Source: JAXGPP01 sp964436865 (GTDB lineage Bacteria > Planctomycetota > Planctomycetia > Pirellulales > Thermoguttaceae). From it: DNA of 24,543 nucleotides. The position numbers and the translations under genes are program-made. Where the stretch lies: the NCBI GenBank assembly GCA_964436865.1, contig CAYTFK010000069.1:1-24543 (forward strand), given 5' to 3'. The notes under the pieces are model-generated. The model saw only the letters and a program-made list of their open reading frames with translations. It made no database searches and was not told the DNA's origin. The stretch's first letter is position 1; every line of letters starts with the position of its first letter. Of this stretch, positions 1 to 9,339 are shown in pieces.

Positions 1-1327
1 GCGGAATCGCGCGGCCGAAGAACCGTCGTACTGCCGCCAGCGGTCCCAGGCCCAACCGGCGCCGCAAGTCGCGGTCAGCGTCGTGAACCGCCCGGTCCCA
101 AGCCTGTTTCACCGTACGATCGTGCTGCAGGCGGCGAACATCCTCGCGCTTCTGCTGGCTTCTGACCGCCGGAGAGGTTCCACGCCGTCGCGGAGCCGAC
201 GGAGCCGCCGTCATGGTCGTGGCCGGACGGGCGACGGTCTCGCGCGAGGCTTGGCGGGCCGCCGGAACGGCGGTCTGCGGCATCTGCCGGGCGATCGCCG
301 CGCATCTTTCCAGCTCCGTGATTACTTCCGTCATCGTCCTGTAGCGGTACTCCGGTTTCTTGGCAACCATCATTTGGAAGGCGCGATCGAGCGCTTCGGG
401 CGCGTCGCTGCGTTTCTTGCGCAACGAAGGAATCGGATGGTCGCGGTGCGCGACGATCCGCTCGATCGCCGAATTGCCGCTGTACACAGGCTGTGCTGTG
501 AGCAGGAAGTACAACGTGCATCCCAGACTGTAGATGTCCGACCGTTCGTCAGCACGCCGCGTACTGACGGCCTGCTCGGGCGACATGTAATCGACTGTAC
601 CCATCACCTCGCCACTCTGCGTGAGGCGATCGGCCGCAGTAGCCTCGGCGGGGCTGAGCTCGCTTTCGAGGCGGGCCAGGCCCATGTCGAGAATCTTGAC
701 TGCTCCCCGGCTGCTCAACAGCAGATTCGAAGGCTTGATATCGCGGTGCACAACGCCCTCGGCGTGGGCGTACTGCAGTCCTCTGGCAGCCTGCAGGGTG
801 TAGTCGATCGCTTCGGGTATCGCCAACGGACCGCGCTGGGTCACCACGCTTGACAGGTCCTTCCCGTCGACAAACTCCATGACGAGGAAATGCACCCCAC
901 GGGCCTCGCCGGCGTCAAAGGCGGTGACAATGTTGGGATGGATCAGCTTCGCCGCGGCCTCTACCTCCTGCTGGAATCGGGCCACGCTCTCGGCCGAGTT
1001 GGTGACCGCAGGAGGAAGTGTCTTCAGGGCGACGACGCGTTTCATCCGCCGGTGACGCGCGCGGAAGACATGCCCCATGCCCCCTTGGCCGATCTCGTCT
1101 TCGACCACGTATTCCCCGAGCACCAGTCCCCTGGTCTTGCCCTGGTAGATCGCCTGGGCCTGGAATTTCGTCAGTTTGCCCTGGCGGTAAAGGACCCTGG
1201 CCAGCTCTTCGCCGCTCCGCGGCTTCTCCTCTGCCGCCAGGCATTCGATTACGTCTTGGATCTCCTCCCGAGACATCAGGCCGCTGTCCGCCAGCGACTG
1301 CACAAATTGGTCGAGAATGACCGGCAT
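1..1327 (-). CDS. Serine/threonine protein kinase, PknB-like (C-terminus cut by window edge)
   Basis: Predicted Hanks-type Ser/Thr kinase; 442 codons are visible from ATG at 1327 and the frame is still open at position 2. Residues 1-72 form an alpha-helical N-terminal segment of the kind often found before planctomycete kinases. The kinase domain runs from about 73 to 340: glycine loop GQGGMG (80-85), VALK lysine (102), catalytic loop HRDIKPSN (194-201), metal-binding ILDMGLAR with DMG in place of DFG (214-216), and MSPEQ in the APE position (248-252). A low-complexity, Ala/Arg/Thr-rich linker follows from about 345. No transmembrane segment appears in the visible part, so any sensor domain would lie beyond the edge. 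No good Shine-Dalgarno precedes the start. It lies 122 nt downstream of ftsH on the same strand. The substrate is unknown. Family call is sure; start and full length less so. Confidence 0.9.
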   Translation of the reverse strand, partial: MPVILDQFVQSLADSGLMSREEIQDVIECLAAEEKPRSGEELARVLYRQGKLTKFQAQAIYQGKTRGLVLGEYVVEDEIGQGGMGHVFRARHRRMKRVVALKTLPPAVTNSAESVARFQQEVEAAAKLIHPNIVTAFDAGEARGVHFLVMEFVDGKDLSSVVTQRGPLAIPEAIDYTLQAARGLQYAHAEGVVHRDIKPSNLLLSSRGAVKILDMGLARLESELSPAEATAADRLTQSGEVMGTVDYMSPEQAVSTRRADERSDIYSLGCTLYFLLTAQPVYSGNSAIERIVAHRDHPIPSLRKKRSDAPEALDRAFQMMVAKKPEYRYRTMTEVITELERCAAIARQMPQTAVPAARQASRETVARPATTMTAAPSAPRRRGTSPAVRSQQKREDVRRLQHDRTVKQAWDRAVHDADRDLRRRLGLGPLAAVRRFFGRAIP

Positions 1328-1449
1328 ACTCGCACCCTGCCTGGAAACGGAATCGAGGGATTCTATCTACCTGGGAGGGGGCAGGCAAGCATCCGGGTGG
1401 TGGTTATGTTTTTCAAGCGGGCCGCCTGCGTGCCGTCCACCGCGGTGCG

Positions 1450-3459
1450 TCACCGGCCGTTCGACGACGATTGCGCGGGCTGCAGCGGCGATGCATCGGT
1501 CGGGTCCCTTGCCAGCAGCTTCTGGAATGTCGGACCGTCGAGCGTCTCACGGCTGAGCAGCTCTTCGGCAATGTGATCCAACTGCCCGCGATGCTTCACA
1601 AGAATGGCCTTCGCGTCGCTGTATGCCGCATTGAGCAGCCGCTTTACCTCCTCGTCGATTTGCTGGGCGGTGGCCTCGCTGCAGTCGCGCTGCGTGCCGC
1701 CGTCGAGAACCGGCAGGAACGGGTCGCTGCGCTGTCCGCAATGCATCAGGCCGACAACGTCGCTCATCCCGTAGATGCAGATCATCTGCCGGGCCATCGC
1801 CGTCGCGCGGTGAAGATCGTTCTCCGCTCCAGAACTCACCTCGCCAAACACGACCTCCTCCGAGGCGCGGCCTCCGAGCAATCCCTTGAGCCGATCCATG
1901 ATCTCCGACTCGGTGATCAGAAACTGCTGTTCGGTCGGCAGTTGCATCGTGTAACCCAGGGCCGCTCGGCCGCGGGGCACGATGCTGATCTTATGAACCG
2001 GGTCGGCGTGCTCGCTGAACGCGGCCACCAAGGCGTGTCCCACCTCGTGAAAGGCTACACGACGGCGTTCATCGGCCTCCAGCCGCCGGCTCTTGCGTTC
2101 CGGACCGGCCACGACCTTCTCCACCGCATCTTCCAGATCGTGCTGAGTGATGTGATCAGCCTTGCGGCGGGCCGCCAACAACGCCGCTTCATTGAGCGCA
2201 TTGGCCAGATCGGCGCCGGAGAATCCCGGGGTCGCCTGGGCGATGCGGCGAAAGTCTACGTCGTCGGCCAGTGGCTTGTTGCGGGCGTGCACGCGGAGGA
2301 TCGCCTCCCGTCCCACCATGTCCGGCGCATCCACCACGATTTGCCGGTCGAAACGCCCGGGACGCAACAGCGCGCGGTCGAGCACTTCCGGCCGGTTCGT
2401 CGCTGCCAGCAGAATCACCCCTGAATTGGGCTCGAAACCGTCCATCTCGACCAGCAACTGGTTCAGCGTCTGTTCGCGCTCATCGTTGGTTGCGCCCATA
2501 TGGATCGTCCGTTGGCGGCCGACGGCGTCGAGTTCGTCGATGAAGATGATGCACGGTGCACTCCGCTTTCCTTGCTCGAAAAGATCGCGGACCCTCGCGG
2601 CGCCCACGCCGACGAACATCTCCACGAAGTCGCTCCCGCTGATCGAGAAGAACGGTACCCCGGCCTCGCCGGCCACGGCCCGCGCCAGCAGCGTCTTTCC
2701 CGTGCCCGGCGGTCCGGCCAGAAGTACCCCCTTCGGGATCCTCGCCCCGATCTTCACGTAACGGTCGGGGTTCTTGAGGAAATCGACCACTTCCTGCAGC
2801 TCGTGCTTGGCCTCGTCGACCCCGGCCACGTCCTCGAATCGCACCCCCGTCTCGCGGTCTTCGCTCAAACGAGCCCGGCTGCGGCCGAAGCCGGTGAGCA
2901 CCTGCCGGGCGGCCCCCATGCTTCGCGACATCAGAAACCACAACAGGATGATGATTCCCAGCGGCAACGCCCACATCACCAGGAATTGCTGCAGGAAACC
3001 CGGATGGACGCCACGGAATCGGACTCCAGCAGTCTCGAGCTGTTCGATCAGATTGCGATCCTCGATCTGCGGAGGCCGTACTGTGCGGAAGAGAAACCCC
3101 TCCTCGCCCTCTTTTGCGTTGCCTTCTCCAGACGGCTTCGTCTCGGCGGACGCCGCTTTGTCCGTTCCGGCCCCCGCGGCCTCCTTGTCCTCATCCCGTG
3201 GCACGATTCGGCCGACGATCTCGCCTTCCCGCACTTCAATCTCGTTGATCTCTCCCTTTGCCAGATGATCCTTGAACTCGCTATAGGGGATCGTCTTGAC
3301 ACGGGCGTTATAGGCCATGTCCTGCCATAGCCATAAGAGCACCAATGCCAGCGGAACATACCAGAGGAGGTATCGGGAGTTCCGCTCCCATGGCCCCGGC
3401 TTCTTCTCGCCCGGCTTCATGTCCGGGGGCGGCTCTTTTCCGGCGGCAGGCGGCGACAT
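1450..3459 (-). CDS. ftsH: ATP-dependent zinc metalloprotease FtsH
   Basis: Membrane-anchored AAA+ protease that extracts and degrades misfolded membrane and selected cytosolic proteins as a hexamer. In 669 residues: TM1 about 30-46, an extracytoplasmic segment, TM2 about 158-177, the AAA domain with Walker A GPPGTGKT (249-256), Walker B IIFIDELDAVG (304-314) and SRH TNRPEVLDRALLRPGRFDR (354-372), then the M41 protease domain. The zinc site is HEVGH (471-475; HEAGH is more usual, but the HExGH ligands are intact), with likely third ligand Asp548 in SSGAENDL. The loop between the TMs carries an acidic low-complexity insert at about 88-120. A strong Shine-Dalgarno (AAGGAGA, revcomp of 3464-3470) fixes ATG at 3459. 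Divergent from glgX; followed by the kinase. Planctomycetes often carry several FtsH paralogues; which one this is cannot be told here. Confidence 0.96.
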   Translation of the reverse strand: MSPPAAGKEPPPDMKPGEKKPGPWERNSRYLLWYVPLALVLLWLWQDMAYNARVKTIPYSEFKDHLAKGEINEIEVREGEIVGRIVPRDEDKEAAGAGTDKAASAETKPSGEGNAKEGEEGFLFRTVRPPQIEDRNLIEQLETAGVRFRGVHPGFLQQFLVMWALPLGIIILLWFLMSRSMGAARQVLTGFGRSRARLSEDRETGVRFEDVAGVDEAKHELQEVVDFLKNPDRYVKIGARIPKGVLLAGPPGTGKTLLARAVAGEAGVPFFSISGSDFVEMFVGVGAARVRDLFEQGKRSAPCIIFIDELDAVGRQRTIHMGATNDEREQTLNQLLVEMDGFEPNSGVILLAATNRPEVLDRALLRPGRFDRQIVVDAPDMVGREAILRVHARNKPLADDVDFRRIAQATPGFSGADLANALNEAALLAARRKADHITQHDLEDAVEKVVAGPERKSRRLEADERRRVAFHEVGHALVAAFSEHADPVHKISIVPRGRAALGYTMQLPTEQQFLITESEIMDRLKGLLGGRASEEVVFGEVSSGAENDLHRATAMARQMICIYGMSDVVGLMHCGQRSDPFLPVLDGGTQRDCSEATAQQIDEEVKRLLNAAYSDAKAILVKHRGQLDHIAEELLSRETLDGPTFQKLLARDPTDASPLQPAQSSSNGR

Positions 3460-3801
3460 CGTTTCTCCTTATGAATCGTGGGTCCGGTTATGCCCCAGCC
3501 AGCGCGCCGACAACTGCTCAGCCCGCGCCAGCACCAGTGGAGCAGCCTGAAGGCACCCCACCGGTCCAATTGTCGTACGTGGTAACCCGTGGCCAACCAC
3601 TCTTGTGGGGCATGCAGCAAATGAGCCGCGTGGCGTTGGCCTGACGGTGAGCACTTTCTGTGCCGGCAGCAAACCTGTCCGTAGTTGACCCCGTTGCATA
3701 CCATTGCTCGACCGAATATCCGCTGCTCGTGATAACACCAATTGCGATCACTCCTCGGTCGCAGCTCGGAAACAACTACTACGAGAAACAAGGGAACTTT
3801 G
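3460..3801. other. Divergent intergenic region between ftsH and glgX
   Basis: 342 bp holding both upstream regions. Only the two ribosome-binding sites are clear (AAGGAGA for ftsH, AGGGA for glgX). I see no convincing -35/-10 pair, sigma-54 box or CIRCE element. The best weak plus-strand candidate is TTGCAT at about 3695, 17 bp before TATCCG, with only 3 of 6 matches in each box. No believable coding frame. Confidence 0.6.
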
Positions 3802-6057
<2,256 letters not shown>

Positions 6058-6379
6058 AGCGTTCGCGGTTCAGTGGTGTAGTTCGTCTCCTTGTTCACAC
6101 CCCCATCGCGGCTTTGGCGGCCTGTCAAAACGGCAGTCAAAGCAGTGTCCCCATTTCCACTTCCGGCAAAGCGTCACCAGCGGCGCGAGGCGGGTGGCCG
6201 AAGTGCTTGTCCCGCAATAAGTTTCGAATCCGGGCTCGGCCACGCGCCAGACCGCCTCTGATGGCATGCAGATTGCTTAGACTGTGACCTCAGTCAGGTT
6301 GACTGCCACTCGCACCGCGACGGCCAACCGACCCGGAACTGCTTCGCGAGAACTCAACCAGAATTTGGAGGGCAAATCG
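6058..6379. other. Intergenic region glgX-hsp20 and 5' leader
   Basis: 322 bp without a believable gene. It contains the sigma-54-like promoter at 6262-6277, a compact hairpin (CAGTCA / TGACTG, 3-nt loop) at 6291-6305 that would lie at the 5' end of the transcript, and the GGAGGG ribosome-binding site at 6367-6372. No CIRCE repeat and no pairing partner for the Shine-Dalgarno (RNA thermometer) was seen. No clear terminator follows glgX. Confidence 0.6.
6262..6277 (+). promoter_or_regulatory. Candidate sigma-54 (-24/-12) promoter for the hsp20 genes
   Basis: TGGCATGCAGATTGCT matches the sigma-54 consensus TGGCACG-N4-TTGCW at all but one of the defined positions, with the invariant GG and GC separated by exactly 10 bp. 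It lies 102 nt before the first hsp20 start in otherwise non-coding sequence and predicts a leader of roughly 90 nt. No enhancer-binding activator gene is in the window, and upstream activator sites were not identified. Confidence 0.5.
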
Positions 6380-6826
6380 ATGTACGCACCCCAGTGGAAC
6401 TCTCTGGCCAACTTCGGCGCCACGATGAACCGGCTCCAGCGCGACATGGATCGGATGCTGGGCCGTTTCGGCGACGGCAATGGACGACGCGCGGCGGCGG
6501 CATACCCGCCGCTCGACTTGTGGCAGGATGCCGACAATCTCTACGTCGAGGCGGAACTGCCCGGTATGGCGATGGACGATCTGGAGATCTACGTCAGCGG
6601 CGGCAACCAGTTGAGCCTTCAGGGGCAGCGGAAACCCCCGGCGGTCGAGAAGGGCAACTGGCACCGCCAGGAGCGCGGTTACGGCCAGTTCAGCCGCGTC
6701 GTGACGCTGCCCGACATGGTCGACGCCGACCACGTGCAGGCCCAGTTGCGCGACGGTGTGCTGACGATCACACTGCCCAAGCGCGAAGAGGCCAAGCCGC
6801 GGCGGATCGCCGTGCGTTCCGAATAA
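6380..6826 (+). CDS. Small heat-shock protein, Hsp20/alpha-crystallin family (copy 1)
   Basis: ATP-independent holdase chaperone that binds unfolding cytoplasmic proteins and forms oligomers. ATG at 6380 is set by GGAGGG at 6367-6372, 7 nt upstream; an earlier in-frame ATG at 6284 has no such site and would add unconserved residues. 148 aa. An N-terminal amphipathic arm (NRLQRDMDRMLGRFG, about 14-28) precedes the alpha-crystallin domain (about 45-140: PLDLWQDADNLYVEAELPG, then GVLTITLPK). The C-terminal RRIAV supplies a hydrophobic I-x-V type tail motif used in oligomer contacts. First of three tandem, divergent hsp20 genes; likely driven by the sigma-54-like promoter upstream. Confidence 0.95.
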   Translation: MYAPQWNSLANFGATMNRLQRDMDRMLGRFGDGNGRRAAAAYPPLDLWQDADNLYVEAELPGMAMDDLEIYVSGGNQLSLQGQRKPPAVEKGNWHRQERGYGQFSRVVTLPDMVDADHVQAQLRDGVLTITLPKREEAKPRRIAVRSE

Positions 6827-6849
6827 ACCCCGCCCGTCCTTCCAGGAAC

Positions 6850-6885
6850 ATGACGAAACCGACAATACAGGAGATGCGAAGATGA
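6850..6885 (+). CDS. Possible 11-residue upstream mini-ORF (MTKPTIQEMRR)
   Basis: ATG at 6850 begins an 11-codon frame whose TGA (6883-6885) overlaps the start of the second hsp20 as ATGA. AGGA just before it (6844-6847) is too close to be an ideal ribosome-binding site. If translated, it would couple ribosome arrival to the hsp20 start. It could equally be chance; only the overlap geometry supports it. Confidence 0.25.
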   Translation: MTKPTIQEMRR

Positions 6886-7274
6886 CTCAAGTGACGACTC
6901 AAGAAGCTCGCCGGGACGTGGCCGCCCCCGAGCGCACCCGCTCCGGGCCGACCTACGTGCCGCGGTTCGATATTCTGGAGACGGACGACGAGTTGATCCT
7001 CTACGGAGACCTGCCGGGCGTGGCCCGCGAGGATCTCGACATCCGTTTCGAGGACAGACAACTCTTCGTCCAGGGAAGAGTGGCTCCCCGACATGCCGAG
7101 TGCGAGTTCCTCGGTGGGGAGTATGGGATCGGTGACTACTACCGGGTGTTCAACATCGGAGAAGACATCGATACCGAGCGCATTTCAGCAGAATTGAGCC
7201 ACGGCGTTCTGACCATTCACCTTCCCAAGACGGAAGCGGTGAAGCCGCGTAAGATCGCCGTGAAGACGGAGTAG
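6882..7274 (+). CDS. Small heat-shock protein, Hsp20/alpha-crystallin family (copy 2)
   Basis: 130 aa holdase chaperone. A short polar N-terminus (1-24) precedes the alpha-crystallin domain: YVPRFDILETDDELILYGD at about 25-43, DLPGV, then GVLTIHLPK near 112-120, and a C-terminal PRKIAV tail. The N-terminal arm is shorter and unrelated to copies 1 and 3, which suggests a different oligomer or substrate role, possibly co-assembly with them (inference). Shine-Dalgarno CAGGAG at 6869-6873 is about 8 nt upstream. It starts 55 nt after copy 1 and ends 23 nt before copy 3, so the three are probably one transcript. Confidence 0.95.
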   Translation: MTQVTTQEARRDVAAPERTRSGPTYVPRFDILETDDELILYGDLPGVAREDLDIRFEDRQLFVQGRVAPRHAECEFLGGEYGIGDYYRVFNIGEDIDTERISAELSHGVLTIHLPKTEAVKPRKIAVKTE

Positions 7275-7297
7275 AAAAGCAGAAAGGAGGAAGAACG

Positions 7298-7762
7298 ATG
7301 TTCAACCTGGTTCCGTGGAAGAAGAAGCTTCCTGATGCAGGCTCGCCGGCCACGCGCGATTGGCATCCGCTGGCCCGCTTCCGCGACGAGTTCGACCAAC
7401 TGCTCGATTCGTTCTGGAGCGATTGGCCTGACCCCGGCTTCCAGCTCTCGCCGTGGAGCGGGCTGGATGTCGAGGACAAGGAGGATGAACTGTTGATCCG
7501 CGCCGAGGCCCCGGGCTTCGAACCCGACGAGTTCGACGTGCAGATCACCGGCAACCACCTGACGCTGAAGGCCGAGCACAAGGAGGAGTCCAGCAACGGC
7601 GGCAAGTCGCGCTACCGCTACGGTCAATTCCAGCGGATGGTGCCACTGCCCGCAGGCATCGATCCGGACAAGGTCGAGGCTCGCTACCACAGCGGAGTGT
7701 TGACGCTCCGCGTGCCGAAGACGGAGGCGGCCAAGGGACGCCGCATTACCGTCCAGTCGTAA
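7298..7762 (+). CDS. Small heat-shock protein, Hsp20/alpha-crystallin family (copy 3)
   Basis: 154 aa holdase chaperone with the strongest ribosome-binding site of the three (AAGGAGG, 7284-7290, 7 nt before ATG). The N-terminal arm is Trp/Phe-rich (MFNLVPWKKK; FDQLLDSFWSDW at about 32-43), the kind of hydrophobic segment that binds clients. The alpha-crystallin domain runs from about 52 (GLDVEDKEDELLIRAEAPGF) to GVLTLRVPK near 135-143, followed by GRRITV as the C-terminal I-x-V motif. Last gene of the chaperone run; hairpins lie directly after its stop. Confidence 0.95.
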   Translation: MFNLVPWKKKLPDAGSPATRDWHPLARFRDEFDQLLDSFWSDWPDPGFQLSPWSGLDVEDKEDELLIRAEAPGFEPDEFDVQITGNHLTLKAEHKEESSNGGKSRYRYGQFQRMVPLPAGIDPDKVEARYHSGVLTLRVPKTEAAKGRRITVQS

Positions 7763-7778
7763 GACAGCGTGTTTGACC

Positions 7779-7813
7779 GCGCTCCGCGCGATCCATTTCG
7801 TCGCGCGGAGCGC
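7779..7813. terminator. Inverted repeat, 13-bp perfect stem, possible terminator
   Basis: GCGCTCCGCGCGA (7779-7791) and TCGCGCGGAGCGC (7801-7813) pair perfectly around a 9-nt loop, 17 nt after the last hsp20 stop. No T-run follows, so alone it is a weak intrinsic terminator; it may be an attenuating or RNA-stabilising hairpin. Confidence 0.5.
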
Positions 7814-7834
7814 GCGAAACGGCGACCAAGAAAC

Positions 7835-7870
7835 GACGCAAGCACGGCTGCGGGGAGCCGTGCTTGCGTC
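7835..7870. terminator. Bidirectional intrinsic terminator between convergent genes
   Basis: Perfect 15-bp stem: GACGCAAGCACGGCT (7835-7849), 6-nt loop, AGCCGTGCTTGCGTC (7856-7870). On the plus strand TTAT follows; on the minus strand the stem is followed by GTTTCTT after one base pair of context. It sits between the converging hsp20 copy 3 and porin genes and probably ends both transcripts. Confidence 0.75.
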
Positions 7871-7900
7871 TTATGCTCCACTCGGTATCAGCCGACTCGC

Positions 7901-8890
7901 TTAGCGGGCCAGACCGATGCCGAACGTCAGGCCAACCAGGCCGATATCGCTGCTCTCGATCGAGTTGGCAGCAATATTGATCTGCCGGGTGGCGTCGGTC
8001 CAGAGCTGGCCTTCCGCCATGCCTCGGGCGAACACGCGGGTGCCGCAGCCGATGTCGCTGCTGTACTCGCCACCGAGCTGGGCTTCCAGCACGCCGACCA
8101 CGTTGTCCTGGGCCGTCGCGACAAGGAGAACGCCACCGACGGTGTCGTCGAATGCAGCGGCGAACTTGTCTTCGCCGAACAGCAACGACGCACGCATGTT
8201 GCCGACGAACGCGAAGCCGTTGCAGCCGACCGGACGGCGCATCTCGGCGAACAACGTCGGGCCGAACCCGTCGAAGTCCGAGGCGATGGCGAGGTCGTCG
8301 AAGGCCGCCATCAAGACGTCGTCATAAAGCTGCGCCGTGACATGCTCGGTGCGGCCATAGCGAACGCCGCCGCCGACCGTCATGTCCCACAGGCCAAGGT
8401 CGATTTCCTGGGTCATTTCGACGTCCAGCGCTTCGACTTCCAGACCGCCCACAGATTCGACCAGGAGGTTGTTGCCGGCGGCGATTTCGAACGTCTCGCC
8501 GTTGAGCGTGTGGTTGAATTCCCACCAGCGAATCCGCCAGCCGAGGCCGCAGTCGCCGACGTAGCCCAGCCAGAACCGCGGGCTGGCATTGTACTCGTTG
8601 TCTTCGATCTCGGTCAGGGGCAGTCCGGGAATGATCGCGATCGACTCAGCCGCGTTGATATGCGGCTTGAGGAACGTCATCTCGAACCCGGCCACCAATC
8701 CGGTCGAACCGCCGAAGTTGATTCCTCCGCAGCCCCAGTCGCAGCCGACGTCGCCGCAGGAATCGCAGCTGGCTGCCGGCCCAAGGTCGCTGGGTACCGG
8801 AGCAGCCGGCGGCTGATCGCCGCCCAAGGCAGCCGTTGAGGCCGCCAAACACCCCGCCAAAAAGGCGACCGCACCAAATCGCAGGCTCAT
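7901..8890 (-). CDS. Lpg1974-like outer-membrane beta-barrel protein
   Basis: 329 aa, secreted. Shine-Dalgarno GGAGGA (revcomp of 8896-8901) supports ATG at 8890. The N-terminus is hydrophobic (5-22) and contains LAGC (11-14), so it may be a lipoprotein; alternatively signal peptidase I cuts after about residue 23. A Pro-rich linker and a cysteine cluster (C42, C45, C50, C54) follow. The rest alternates polar and hydrophobic residues in beta-strand fashion with many aromatic residues, including SPRFWLGYVGDCGLGWRIRW at about 103-122, and ends in a strand-like GLVGLTFGIGLAR. This resembles the Lpg1974 family of pore-forming outer-membrane proteins common in planctomycetes. What it transports is unknown. 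It converges on hsp20 copy 3. Confidence 0.75.
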   Translation of the reverse strand: MSLRFGAVAFLAGCLAASTAALGGDQPPAAPVPSDLGPAASCDSCGDVGCDWGCGGINFGGSTGLVAGFEMTFLKPHINAAESIAIIPGLPLTEIEDNEYNASPRFWLGYVGDCGLGWRIRWWEFNHTLNGETFEIAAGNNLLVESVGGLEVEALDVEMTQEIDLGLWDMTVGGGVRYGRTEHVTAQLYDDVLMAAFDDLAIASDFDGFGPTLFAEMRRPVGCNGFAFVGNMRASLLFGEDKFAAAFDDTVGGVLLVATAQDNVVGVLEAQLGGEYSSDIGCGTRVFARGMAEGQLWTDATRQINIAANSIESSDIGLVGLTFGIGLAR

Positions 8891-9339
8891 TTCATTCCTC
8901 CGTGAAAGGCCAGACGTGTGATTGCTACCTCACGGCTCGCGGCACGTTGAGGCGCGATCCGTGGGTATCAGATCGCTCGGATACTCCGAGTTTCGGAGAT
9001 CAGGAATGCTGGCCTTCAACCCGTGTTCCAGACGTCTTAATCCCTGCCCGACCGATAGACTCTTCGCCGGCGTCAAACTTTTCCTTACCGGAACATTTCA
9101 GGCGCAGAGGACGTCGAATTCTCAGCGTCAGACGGGTGGCGATCGACATTTCTGGCTGAATAGTCGCTACAAATTGCCCAGCTTGTGACCCGCGTCGGAC
9201 AGACGGCGGGCGTGGCTGCCGCCCGATACTGCAGATCCCTCATCTCGGTAGCCGGAGCATGCACCGAAGGCGCGCGTGAGTATTCAGAATCTCAGTTGGG
9301 CAACGCCGGAACGGGTAGATAATCCCGCGGGGCCAAGAA
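8891..9339. other. Intergenic region upstream of the porin gene
   Basis: 449 bp with no believable gene. It holds the porin leader and presumably its promoter, though no box stands out. Two small hairpins are visible: CTCCGA / TCGGAG at 8984-8998 (extended by GAT/ATC with a bulged A) and CGGGCG / CGCCCG at about 9206-9224. Neither has a T-run, so sulfatase termination here is not evident. Confidence 0.5.

Noticed and set aside
83..853. 256-codon plus-strand frame opposite the kinase
   Set aside because: The minus strand encodes a clear kinase with HRDIKPSN; this frame is its shadow.
1439..1448. CACCGCGGTG palindrome next to the ftsH stop
   Set aside because: Ten bases in a GC-rich region is expected by chance, and no T-run or loop makes it a terminator.
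6058..6379. CIRCE element or RNA thermometer before hsp20 copy 1
   Set aside because: No TTAGCACTC-type inverted repeat and no complementary CCUCC-like stretch that could mask GGAGGG.
7769..8839. Plus-strand frame running on from the hsp20 genes
   Set aside because: It passes through both terminator hairpins and lies antisense to the porin gene.
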